Program-made: the position numbers and the translations under genes
In this document: in pieces, positions 1 through 7,960 of the stretch
Layout of the letters: each line of letters starts with the position of its first letter
How positions within the stretch are numbered: position 1 is the stretch's first letter
The notes under the pieces: generated by a model
Database searches by the model: none
Told to the model about the DNA's origin: nothing
Seen by the model: the letters and a program-made list of their open reading frames with translations, nothing else
From: CAYZJV01 sp964473245
GTDB taxonomy: Bacteria; Spirochaetota; Spirochaetia; Sphaerochaetales; Sphaerochaetaceae
Assembly: GCA_964473245.1 (NCBI GenBank)
Contig: CAYYOL010000022.1
Span: forward strand, 1-37,347
Length of the DNA stretch: 37,347 nucleotides
Direction: 5' to 3'

Positions 1-76
1 TTTGTGCGTATATTTCTATAGGATTTTACATCAGTATCCAAAATTAAGATGAAAATACATCATACAGGAGGAATTT

Positions 77-340
77 ATGACTATCAGACCGATGGGAGAC
101 AGAGTGCTTGTCAAAATGGAAGAGATTCAGGAGAAGACTGCCGGAGGTATTTTCATTCCCCAGACCGCTCAGGAAAAGACCCAGATTGCCGATGTGGTAG
201 CAGTAGGCGACGATGAGACCATCACGGTCAAGAAAGGCGACAAGGTCATGTACGACAAGTATGCCGGAACTTCCGTGAAGGCTGATGGACAAGAGTATCT
301 GATCCTGCACATGTCGGACATTCTTGCTGTCATCAACTGA
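77..340 (+). CDS. groES: Co-chaperonin GroES (Cpn10)
   Basis: 87-residue GroES, the usual family length. It forms the heptameric lid of the GroEL folding chamber in the cytoplasm. The N-terminus (IRPMGDRVLVK) and the mobile loop that contacts GroEL (about residues 18-33, containing TAGGIFIP) are typical, and the C-terminal HMSDILAVI strand is present. The ATG follows a strong AGGAGG at 66-71 with 5 bases between. No groEL follows: the gene ends at a terminator and the next gene is convergent, so groEL must lie elsewhere. Separate groES and groEL loci are known in treponemes. The 76 bases upstream are AT-rich, but I could not place a convincing promoter, and I see no CIRCE inverted repeat there, so heat-shock control by HrcA is not supported from this sequence. 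Confidence 0.97.
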   Translation: MTIRPMGDRVLVKMEEIQEKTAGGIFIPQTAQEKTQIADVVAVGDDETITVKKGDKVMYDKYAGTSVKADGQEYLILHMSDILAVIN

Positions 341-358
341 CAAAGACCGTACCATGTT

Positions 359-389
359 AAAAAAGGCTGCCGTTCTTGGCAGCCTTTTT
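359..389. terminator. Bidirectional intrinsic terminator between groES and dinG
   Basis: A perfect 7-bp stem, GGCTGCC (365-371) and GGCAGCC (378-384), with a 6-base loop. It is preceded by an A run and followed by five T, so it works as a rho-independent terminator in both directions. It lies 19 bases after the groES stop and 20 bases before the end of the convergent dinG. Confidence 0.9.
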
Positions 390-408
390 CATGCCCATCG
401 TTTTCGGG

Positions 409-2505
409 CTACTGAAAGAGGAACGCCTCGATCTTTCCAGGAACCCCTGCTGTAGTGGTCTCAGGATTGAACGACTCGGGAAGAGCACGAAGCATCCACT
501 GGCCATACTGTTTATTCACCACTCTACTATCGAGGATGAGCACGATGCCTCGATCGACTGTGTTCCGTAACAGGCGACCATACCCCTGCTTGAGTTTCAT
601 CGTGGCTTCTGGGAGGGCAAGCTGGAAGAATCCACTTCCTCCCTGCCCATCCAGCGCCTCCTGACGAGCTCTAAACACAGGATCGGTGGGCACTCTGAAT
701 GGCAACTTCACAATGACCACGAGACGGAGCGTATCACCCGGAGCATCGACCCCCTCCCAGAAGGAATCGGTCGCAAACAGCACACTGTCGGTCTCTTCAA
801 CGAATCGATGAAGCAACCGGCTCCTATCTTCATCGCCTTGCTTCATGAGCGTGATACCAGCTTTTGCCATATCAGCTGCGAGCGATTCCGCAGTTTTTCT
901 CAGCATGGCATATGAGGTGAACAACACCAAGGCTCCCCCGCCAGATGCGAGTACGGCATCACGAATCGTATCATTGCAGTAACTGAAGAATGCTTGAGGA
1001 TCCCGTTCAGAGAATACTGGAGCATCGTTCGGAGTGAGGAGCAGCAATCTGCTCTTGAAATCGAAGGGCGAATGGTGAACCGCTGTGTAAAAGGGCCTCT
1101 CTCCCGGTACAGGAAGACCCACACGAGAGCCCCAATAGGCAAAATCGTCACGAAGATCGAGCGTTGCACTTGTACATACCACGGTCTCCAGCTGGCTAAA
1201 CAACGACTCCTGGAGCGGCTGTGCCACCGAGAGCGGAGATATATGTGTGGCGACCCCTTTCGTTCCCTTTCCATGATCCAAGAGTTCGAGCCAATACACA
1301 TCGGTCGTCCAGGCAGAGAAATCGACGAATCGGCGTAAGGCTTCTGCTGATGCGAGAATCCTCCGCACATGCACTAAGAACTCCCGTTGGCGGTGTTCAA
1401 GTTCCTCGGGTACCGTTGCCTGAGCGGCGAACCGTTTCACGAGGTCATCCAGCCTCTGCGTATGAGTCAGCACTGTTTGCGAGAGTCGAACGAAATCGCC
1501 TAACTGTTCCTGCATAGGTACGGTGACCAGTAGATTGAATGTCCGTGCCTGCTGCATCAATCCCACCAAATATGTATCAAGGTACCCAATGGACTCGCTA
1601 ATCAGCGTAATCTCGCCCAGCATGGAATCGATCAGATTCGTATCTGCGATGTAAGGAGCCAGCTCTTCGATCAGAGCCTTCGAATTTCTCCGTTTGCGAG
1701 ACAATCGACCAATGGATCGCAGCATGTCGTGCCCACTGTATGTCTCAGTGAAAAAATCGGTAGCATTCTTCTCAATATTATGAGCCTCATCGATCACCAA
1801 CCGTTGAAATGCAGGCAGCACTGCCTCTTCATCGTAGGCAAGCTGGTCGATCATTCGACTTCTCGCATCGGTAAACAGCAGATGATGGTTCCCTATGAGT
1901 ATTTTCGACTCAGAAGCCCGTTTTCTCGACTTCATGAAGAAGCAGTCTCGGGCATAGGTACACCGGTAGCCTAGACAGAGATCCGAATCGCTACAGACGT
2001 CGGCCCAGAGTCCCCCTTTGAGAGGTCCCGGAAACTCGGCTCTGAGTCCGGTTTCGGTTTCCCCACTCCAGGAAACCAGTGCTCCGATATCACTCAATGG
2101 ATCTCTGGCAAGCAGTGGAGCATCATCGGAAAGTTCTTCGAGCCGGTGCAGGCAGAGGTAGTTGCTCCTGCCCATGACCAGCGCAACTGGACACTCCTTG
2201 CCGAGCATGGAGAAGAGTTGAACCAGATCCTTGTCAAAGAGTTGCTTTTGCAGATTGATGGTGGATGTAGCGACCACCGTCCGCTCTTTCGGATGGGCCA
2301 GGGCCCAGAGAAGAGCAGGAACGAGATATGCGAACGATTTGCCTATTCCCGTACCAGCCTCTACTGCTACAATTGCGCTCTCACGATACGACTGCATGAC
2401 CAATAGAGCCATTTCAAGCTGTCCATCCCGATACTCATAGTCGGGGAACCGCTGTGAAAGGATCCCATCGGCATCGAAAATCTGATAAATTTCACTATTC
2501 TCCAA
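409..2505 (-). CDS. dinG: DinG-type XPD-family ATP-dependent DNA helicase
   Basis: Superfamily 2 iron-sulfur helicase (5'-3', DinG/YoaA/XPD group), likely unwinding D-loops, R-loops or stalled-fork structures. Numbering from the TTG start (698 residues): Q-motif YRDGQ (25-29), Walker A AGTGIGKS (50-57), four [4Fe-4S] cysteines C118, C177, C182, C188 (the last three spaced 5 and 6 as in E. coli DinG), DEAH box at 239-242, then motif V (FWEGVDAPGD) and motif VI (QGYGRLLR). The start is a choice: the open frame reaches 2604, but that runs deep into the upstream regulator gene. The TTG at 2503-2505 has AGGAA 7 bases upstream, gives a normal N-terminus just before the Q-motif and overlaps the regulator stop by 11 bases. 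It is the last gene of the murG-to-dinG operon. Confidence 0.9.
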   Translation of the reverse strand: MENSEIYQIFDADGILSQRFPDYEYRDGQLEMALLVMQSYRESAIVAVEAGTGIGKSFAYLVPALLWALAHPKERTVVATSTINLQKQLFDKDLVQLFSMLGKECPVALVMGRSNYLCLHRLEELSDDAPLLARDPLSDIGALVSWSGETETGLRAEFPGPLKGGLWADVCSDSDLCLGYRCTYARDCFFMKSRKRASESKILIGNHHLLFTDARSRMIDQLAYDEEAVLPAFQRLVIDEAHNIEKNATDFFTETYSGHDMLRSIGRLSRKRRNSKALIEELAPYIADTNLIDSMLGEITLISESIGYLDTYLVGLMQQARTFNLLVTVPMQEQLGDFVRLSQTVLTHTQRLDDLVKRFAAQATVPEELEHRQREFLVHVRRILASAEALRRFVDFSAWTTDVYWLELLDHGKGTKGVATHISPLSVAQPLQESLFSQLETVVCTSATLDLRDDFAYWGSRVGLPVPGERPFYTAVHHSPFDFKSRLLLLTPNDAPVFSERDPQAFFSYCNDTIRDAVLASGGGALVLFTSYAMLRKTAESLAADMAKAGITLMKQGDEDRSRLLHRFVEETDSVLFATDSFWEGVDAPGDTLRLVVIVKLPFRVPTDPVFRARQEALDGQGGSGFFQLALPEATMKLKQGYGRLLRNTVDRGIVLILDSRVVNKQYGQWMLRALPESFNPETTTAGVPGKIEAFLFQ

Positions 2506-3853
2506 GCTTGTATTCCTGTACCTTCCGGTGCAATGTCTTTCGCGCAACACCGAGCATATCTGCAGCTTTTGACTTGTTCCCTCCACAACTGGCGATTGTG
2601 GCAAGAATGAGGGCTTTCTCAGCCTGTTCCATGGTCGTTCCGACCGGAATCACCACCCGCTCCTCCGAACTGGCGTTCTTTACCACAGCGGGAAGATCGT
2701 CGAGATCGATAATCGAATCTCCGGCAAACACCACGGCGCTCTCCACACAGTTTCCCAGTTCCCTGATATTCCCCGGCCAATCATAGGCAAGCATCGCAGC
2801 TTTTGCTCGTTGCGAAAAGCCTTCGACACGACGTTTGTTCCTTTCATTGTACATCTCGAGAAAATGGGACATGAGGAGGGGAATATCCTCTTTCCGTTCT
2901 CTGAGAGGGGGAACTTCCAGATGAATGACATTCAACCGATAGTAGAGATCTTCGCGGAACCGTCCAGCATCGACCTCGGCCCTCAGATCACGATTAGTCG
3001 CAGCTACCAGTCGTACATCCACCGTGAGCGTCTTTTCACTTCCCAACCGTTCAAATTGCCGCTCTTGCAGAACCCGAAGGAGCTTCACCTGGGTCGACTG
3101 ACTTATCTCTCCGATCTCATCGAGAAACAGTGTTCCACCATGTGCAAGCTCGAATCGTCCTTTTCTAGCCGAAACGGCCCCACTGAAGGCGCCCTTCTCG
3201 TGACCAAAGAGTTCATCTTCGAGTAACGTCTCTGCAAAAGAGGCACAACTTACTTTGATGAACGGTCCCGATGCTCGACTGGAGAGGTGGTGCATGGCAT
3301 CGGCGACCAACTCCTTTCCAACACCACTCTCTCCTGTGACAAGCACACTCGCGGTAGCATCGGCTACCTGCTTCACGGTATCCATGAGTCGAACCATCCG
3401 CTCGCTCTTTCCAATGATTTTATTGTACCCGCTCTGCCGTTTCAGTTCAGCAAGCTCTCTTTTCAATGCAGCGTTCTGATCACGAAGATCCAAATTGCTG
3501 AAGGCTCGCTTTATCAGGATAAAGAGTCTGTCGAGATTCAGTGGCTTAGTGAGAAAATCGACTGCTCCGTTGCGCATAGCCTCGACAGCAGCCTCTATGG
3601 TTCCATGTCCGGTGAGAATTACGACCGGCATCATCGGATACGATGAAGAGACCCGTTTCAGCAGTTCCTGCCCAGACATACCAGGCATACGCAAGTCGGT
3701 GATAAGAAGATCGATCGCATGAGCGGTTACCAGATTCCAAGCCTCCTTACCATCGGAAGCCAAAAGTACCGAGTAACCTTCATCTTCGAGTGCTATCTGC
3801 AGCCCATTTCGGATATTCTTTTCGTCATCCGCTACGAGTATCGTTCTGTTCAT
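2495..3853 (-). CDS. Sigma-54-dependent NtrC-family response regulator
   Basis: 452 residues in the classical three-domain layout. The receiver (about 3-118) has acidic pocket D9/D10, phospho-acceptor D53 and K103. The AAA+ sigma-54 activator domain (about 143-370) has Walker A GESGVGK (174-180), the sigma-54 contact loop at 221-226 and Walker B FLDEIGE (243-249). The C-terminus (about 405-450) is a Fis-type helix-turn-helix with GNKSKAADMLGV. The contact loop reads GAFSGA instead of the usual GAFTGA. Serine keeps the hydroxyl, so activity is plausible. Its ATG overlaps the kinase stop in ATGA, so the two are almost certainly a cognate pair. Targets cannot be read from this window; I saw no convincing -24/-12 promoter. 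It is AtoC/NtrC-like in family terms only. Confidence 0.93.
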   Translation of the reverse strand: MNRTILVADDEKNIRNGLQIALEDEGYSVLLASDGKEAWNLVTAHAIDLLITDLRMPGMSGQELLKRVSSSYPMMPVVILTGHGTIEAAVEAMRNGAVDFLTKPLNLDRLFILIKRAFSNLDLRDQNAALKRELAELKRQSGYNKIIGKSERMVRLMDTVKQVADATASVLVTGESGVGKELVADAMHHLSSRASGPFIKVSCASFAETLLEDELFGHEKGAFSGAVSARKGRFELAHGGTLFLDEIGEISQSTQVKLLRVLQERQFERLGSEKTLTVDVRLVAATNRDLRAEVDAGRFREDLYYRLNVIHLEVPPLRERKEDIPLLMSHFLEMYNERNKRRVEGFSQRAKAAMLAYDWPGNIRELGNCVESAVVFAGDSIIDLDDLPAVVKNASSEERVVIPVGTTMEQAEKALILATIASCGGNKSKAADMLGVARKTLHRKVQEYKLGE

Positions 3854-5046
3854 GATGAGTGAGCCGCCTCCAGAGCCAGTCGTTCACTTGTCGGAACGGG
3901 CAAGGTCACCGTGAACGTGGTTCCCTCTCCCTTTTTAGACGACACCGAGATCTCACCCTGGTGCTCTTTAATGACTTTGAACACCATGGTCAAACCCAAG
4001 CCAGAACCAGAGTCCTTCGTGGTGAAATAGGGTTCGAAGATCTTAGCCATGGTCGTCTCATCCATGCCATTTCCAGTATCTGCGATACTTAACACGACAT
4101 TGTTTCCACTGAGTTTAGTCGAGACTATGAGTCTTCCCCCATTGATCTCCATCGCATTCATAGCATTCTTGATAATATTCAACAATGCTTGCTTGAGTAG
4201 ATTCTCATCTATCCTCAACTTCGGGAGAAACTCTTCGAGGTTTCTGGTGATCGTTATGCCATGTTCAGACAACTCGTAACTGACAAAATTCAATACATCT
4301 TCTACTACCGAGTTCACGTTTTCGAGTCGAAGATGTACATCCATGGGGCGAACGGCAAATAGAAAGTCGACCACAATCCCATTCAGTCGCTCTATCTCCT
4401 CATCAATTACATCCAAGTACCGAGTGGCATCTTCAAGTGTGAGGCTCGTTCTCCGTTGAAAGGCTTTCCTGAGTAGTTGCAGATGAATTCCGATCGAGGC
4501 GAGCGGATTCTTGATCTCATGAGCCACACCAGCGGCAACGGTAGTCAGCGATGCTAGACTCTCCGATCTGTGCAATCGAGCCTCTCGTCGTTTCTCCTCC
4601 GAGATATCTTGTACGATGAACAAGGCTCGCTTTCCATTGTCCTGATGGAATACAGGGTCCAACCCACTAGTGAACGATGAAGCTTGGATGATCAGTGTAC
4701 GTACAAACTCTCCCCGCTGGAAGTGAAACTCCTCCTCCAACACTTCGTCGTCTGTTATCCGTTCCAGTGCAGCAAGCATGAACCGTGCTACATCCTGGTC
4801 TGCAAGAACGTACTTGATACTCGTTCCTTCGGTGAGCTGCCGGGATATCGGTAACAGATGCTTTACTTCGTCGTTGCAGGTAAGCACCCTCCCCTGTCCA
4901 TTGGTCACCACCACGCCAAGATCGATCTTTTGCAACACCGCACCGAGCAGCTCGTTTTCGCTCGCCTGATAGCGAACGAGGGTTCGTATTTCGTTGGAAC
5001 TGAGTTTTTCGATCTTGTCAAAAGCCCGGCGAATGAAATTGTTCAT
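3850..5046 (-). CDS. Soluble PAS-containing sensor histidine kinase
   Basis: 398 residues with no transmembrane segment, so a cytoplasmic sensor. An N-terminal helical segment (1-35) precedes a PAS domain (about 36-150), then a HisKA dimerisation helix with H-box AAGVAHEIKNP (phospho-acceptor H176) and a HATPase_c domain with an N-box (LLNIIKNAMNA), G1 DTGNGM and G2 GSGLGL. This is the NtrB-like architecture that matches the sigma-54 activator immediately downstream, with which it shares a 4-base ATGA overlap. Its own ATG overlaps the holB stop (ATGA) and has AGGAAG upstream. As I recall it, a kinase/regulator pair near murG and a cvpA-like gene also occurs in Treponema pallidum, so the neighbourhood looks conserved. 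The signal sensed is unknown. Confidence 0.92.
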   Translation of the reverse strand: MNNFIRRAFDKIEKLSSNEIRTLVRYQASENELLGAVLQKIDLGVVVTNGQGRVLTCNDEVKHLLPISRQLTEGTSIKYVLADQDVARFMLAALERITDDEVLEEEFHFQRGEFVRTLIIQASSFTSGLDPVFHQDNGKRALFIVQDISEEKRREARLHRSESLASLTTVAAGVAHEIKNPLASIGIHLQLLRKAFQRRTSLTLEDATRYLDVIDEEIERLNGIVVDFLFAVRPMDVHLRLENVNSVVEDVLNFVSYELSEHGITITRNLEEFLPKLRIDENLLKQALLNIIKNAMNAMEINGGRLIVSTKLSGNNVVLSIADTGNGMDETTMAKIFEPYFTTKDSGSGLGLTMVFKVIKEHQGEISVSSKKGEGTTFTVTLPVPTSERLALEAAHSS

Positions 5047-6221
5047 ATCACTTCCTGCAATCTATAGTAAAGCGACTCGATCAGTAGTTTTCTGTTCTGA
5101 TTGAATATATAACCGATCATCGCCTTCTCCGATGCTATATGTAACATTCCGGCAGCAGTAGCTCTCGCACAACGCCCCGTCATGAATGCCTGTCGAACAA
5201 GGGTCTGGAACTGATTCAAAAAATACTCAAGGCGTACAGGCTCGTCAAGTTCACCGACTATCCGATCGAGTGCTTCGCGAGATAATGGGGCTCCACTCAA
5301 TATACTCTCTGCATACTGGTGTGCACTCGATTTAATCTCCTCACAGGGAATCTGTGCGTGCATGAGCAGGAACTCCTCGAGTGTAGTTCCACTTCCTTTT
5401 TCAATATCGAAATAATCGGCAAGTAGTCGTGCTTCGGCATCTGAGGAGAGCGGTCTAATCGGATACCGTTGCAGTCTGGAGAGAATCGTCGGCAAGAGCC
5501 GAGCCGGATGTTCACTGAGAACAATAATATAGGTGTGCCGAGGAGGTTCTTCAAGCAACTTGAGCAGGCTATTACGGGCACCTTCGGTACTCTCTTCCAC
5601 ACCTTCGAGGATAATGCAACGTACTTGGCCATCGAGCCCCGTCTGCATAGTCCACTCGTGCAAGGATCGCACTTGATTGATCGACAACGGAGTCGAACGT
5701 CTGTATTGAACAGCAAGTGGCTTGAGTGCAGATTCCAACCGGTCAACATGCGATGCAAATTCCTGTTCAGGTGCCGATTCCAATGCTGAAAGCTGCTCAC
5801 TGACCACTGCAGCCGATTCGAAGATTCCCGAATTCTTGCTATCTCGTGCATCGAGCAGTGCTCCATGGTATTGTAGCAACATGAGCCGAACAGTACGAAT
5901 CAGCAGCTTTCGACTCCGCTCGTTCGGGCGATTCTTTGCAATCGACAGCGCCGCAGCTATCCGTGTACCGTGATCGCGGTTACCAACCAGGACGACATTC
6001 GACATGTCGTACAGATCGAAACGTCTACAGGATCCACAGCGACAGCCAAACTTACCCTCCTCGGAACACGAGAGAACTCGAGCTGTCTCCAGCGTAATGG
6101 TGAGCCTTCCCGAGTATCGTTGACCGGAGAATAGCACCGACTGAGGAAAGACCTCGGCTTTCAACTGTTGAGAGAGCAACGAGGCGATATCCTGCTGATA
6201 TGGTAGAATCTGTTCGAACAT
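5043..6221 (-). CDS. holB: DNA polymerase III delta' (clamp-loader) subunit
   Basis: 392-residue AAA+-type clamp-loader protein. It has the delta'/gamma zinc module (C52, C60, C62, C65), a degenerate Walker A (GQRYSGR, no GK[ST], as expected of the non-ATPase delta' stator), the segment IILEGVEESTEGARNSLLKLLEEPP, and an SRL tripeptide (248-250) where clamp loaders carry the SRC arginine finger. It is longer than E. coli HolB (334), mainly through a charged helical insertion at about residues 95-175, between the zinc module and the conserved sensor region. It starts directly after the cvpA stop (TAGATG) with a weak AAGGGA upstream, so translation is probably coupled. Calling it delta' rather than DnaX rests on the broken P-loop. 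Confidence 0.85.
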   Translation of the reverse strand: MFEQILPYQQDIASLLSQQLKAEVFPQSVLFSGQRYSGRLTITLETARVLSCSEEGKFGCRCGSCRRFDLYDMSNVVLVGNRDHGTRIAAALSIAKNRPNERSRKLLIRTVRLMLLQYHGALLDARDSKNSGIFESAAVVSEQLSALESAPEQEFASHVDRLESALKPLAVQYRRSTPLSINQVRSLHEWTMQTGLDGQVRCIILEGVEESTEGARNSLLKLLEEPPRHTYIIVLSEHPARLLPTILSRLQRYPIRPLSSDAEARLLADYFDIEKGSGTTLEEFLLMHAQIPCEEIKSSAHQYAESILSGAPLSREALDRIVGELDEPVRLEYFLNQFQTLVRQAFMTGRCARATAAGMLHIASEKAMIGYIFNQNRKLLIESLYYRLQEVI

Positions 6222-6737
6222 CTAGACCAATCCCTTCACGAGTTCCAGACCAACGGGGGTCAGTGGTTTTATGAGTTTTGTAGTGATTATACTCGGCTCT
6301 ATGTAGATCGATAGATCGACCACACTCTGCAATTCAAGCAAATAGATTAAGAACGCAACCACCAAGAAAGCCTCTACGATTCCCAGAGCGAGACCGAGGA
6401 GACGATCGAGCCAATCGAGCCCCAGCGCATCGAGTGTGTTGCCAAGGAGAGAGCCGACCAACATCATGGCTAGGTAACCGATAATGAAGAGAATCACGAA
6501 CGCGATAAGTGTAGAAATCATAAGAGGAAGATCGAACGTATCGATGATCACAGCCGAAGCGAGTCGTGTAAAGAGCAGAGCAACAACGAAACCTACCAGA
6601 AACCCAGCTCTTGCCGAGAATTCCATTGCAAAACCACGTACGGCTCCGACCACCGCCGACATGAATGCCAACAACAGAATGATGAGATCCACAATGTTGA
6701 AGACGTAGGGACCTAGGGCAAAACTCCAGTCAGCCAT
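6222..6737 (-). CDS. cvpA: CvpA family inner-membrane protein
   Basis: 171 residues with four hydrophobic segments (about 14-30, 40-58, 70-97 and 118-138), matching the CvpA (colicin V production) family. The conserved start of the family is visible: a short N-terminus, IVDLIILLLAFMSAVVGAVRG, then glycine-rich helices. In other bacteria CvpA has been linked to envelope homeostasis and bile or host-peptide tolerance, but no biochemical activity is settled. The ATG has AAGGAG 9 bases upstream, overlaps the end of murG by 8 bases and is followed without a gap by holB. The position next to murG fits an envelope role. Confidence 0.85.
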   Translation of the reverse strand: MADWSFALGPYVFNIVDLIILLLAFMSAVVGAVRGFAMEFSARAGFLVGFVVALLFTRLASAVIIDTFDLPLMISTLIAFVILFIIGYLAMMLVGSLLGNTLDALGLDWLDRLLGLALGIVEAFLVVAFLIYLLELQSVVDLSIYIEPSIITTKLIKPLTPVGLELVKGLV

Positions 6738-7851
6738 CTGCTTTATCTCCTTTTTTCGACTCGAGAGCCAATCTCATGGTAGCTTGTGCAAGCGAGAGTG
6801 CTGAACTGTCAAATCGCAGAGCTCTCGCAGCTTCAACCATTTCTCTTCGTCTACTATCGTGCAAAACGAGATTTTTCACAACCGAAACAAAAGAATCTTT
6901 CGTTACCGAATCTTGATCGAGCACCACTGCGGCTCCCGCAGCCTGCATGCGTTTCGCATTCTCCACCTGATCTCCCCGTGAGGCATGCAGACCGAGTGGA
7001 ATCAGAATCATGGGGACCTCCATCTCCAGAAAATCGGCAAGAGCTGTCGCGCCAGATCGGGATATCACCACAGTAGCTGCATCGAGCACATCATCAAGGC
7101 CCGATTCAATGAAGGGAGTCGCTCGATACCCTTCACGAACGATCTCCTTGAACGTCCGTTCGCCTGTTTGGTGGAGCACCGAACCAATTTCCAGAAGCTC
7201 ATTCAGCGAATCCCATACCAAGGTATTTATCTGCAGAGCTCCCTGACTTCCACCCAACACCACAATAAGTGGACGATCGCTCGGCAAATCGAAACGATTG
7301 AATGCTCGCTCTCGCATAGCCAGTTCTCTATGCATACGTGTAGGAACACCGGTCACCAGAAATCGATCTTGCATGCGTAACGGAAAATGTTCTGCCACTG
7401 CAAGAAATGGAATGCATATCGTTTGGGCGAAGCGGGAATTGATCTTCGTTGCAAGTCCGGGAAGCGCATCTGATTCGTGGGTTATGACGGGAATGTTGAG
7501 TAGATAGGCTGCAATGACCGGAGGCACTGAGACGAACCCTCCTTTGCTGAACAACACATGGGGACGTTCCTCCCTGAGAATCCACCAGGCCTGGACACAT
7601 CCGATCACAACGGAAAACAGATCCGGAATGGTTCTCAAAGAGGCATAGCGACGCAGTTTTCCCGAGCATATAGCGCGATGCCGAAAACCGGCACGCTCGA
7701 TCCATCGTCGTTCCATAGGAGAACGACTGCCTATCCAGAGCCGTTCATATGGCTCGTTCGCCTCCGCTGCAATGAGTTTCAGTTGTGCATCCACAGCAAA
7801 ACCGGGAAACACATGTCCCCCCGTTCCACCTCCCGTAAAACAGACTTTCAA
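6730..7851 (-). CDS. murG: UDP-GlcNAc:undecaprenyl-PP-MurNAc-pentapeptide GlcNAc transferase
   Basis: 373-residue GT28 glycosyltransferase that adds GlcNAc to lipid I to make lipid II on the inner face of the membrane. Family motifs: G-loop 1 TGGGTGGHVFP (about 6-16), KGGFVSVP, ITHESDALPG, G-loop GGSQGALQIN, and the sugar-nucleotide region ISRSGATALADFLEMEVPMILIPL. It begins with TTG at 7849-7851. The frame leads straight into the first G-loop as in other MurG proteins, and GGAGAGGG lies 8 bases upstream, so the TTG start is well supported. It heads the operon murG-cvpA-holB-kinase-regulator-dinG and is separated from mraY/ftsW, with which it is clustered in many bacteria. Confidence 0.95.
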   Translation of the reverse strand: MKVCFTGGGTGGHVFPGFAVDAQLKLIAAEANEPYERLWIGSRSPMERRWIERAGFRHRAICSGKLRRYASLRTIPDLFSVVIGCVQAWWILREERPHVLFSKGGFVSVPPVIAAYLLNIPVITHESDALPGLATKINSRFAQTICIPFLAVAEHFPLRMQDRFLVTGVPTRMHRELAMRERAFNRFDLPSDRPLIVVLGGSQGALQINTLVWDSLNELLEIGSVLHQTGERTFKEIVREGYRATPFIESGLDDVLDAATVVISRSGATALADFLEMEVPMILIPLGLHASRGDQVENAKRMQAAGAAVVLDQDSVTKDSFVSVVKNLVLHDSRRREMVEAARALRFDSSALSLAQATMRLALESKKGDKADG

Positions 7852-7881
7852 TCGAACACCCTCTCCTGAGACTTCACAGAC

Positions 7882-7910
7882 AGTCTACTGGAGGCAATAT
7901 ACACACGCAA
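7882..7910 (-). promoter_or_regulatory. Predicted promoter of the murG operon
   Basis: On the minus strand, TTGCGT (7905-7910), a 17-bp spacer and TAGACT (7882-7887), about 31 bases before the murG start. Both hexamers are imperfect. The position, upstream of the only gene that can head this operon, is the main support. Confidence 0.4.
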
Positions 7911-7926
7911 TCATTATTGGTATACT
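7898..7926 (+). promoter_or_regulatory. Predicted secA promoter
   Basis: TATACA (7898-7903), a 17-bp spacer and TATACT (7921-7926, 5 of 6 to consensus), giving a leader of about 28 bases before the secA ATG. The -35 lies inside the spacer of the opposing murG promoter. Confidence 0.55.
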
Positions 7927-7960
7927 TTCATGAGTAAATTTCGATAGTAGAGGATGATTC

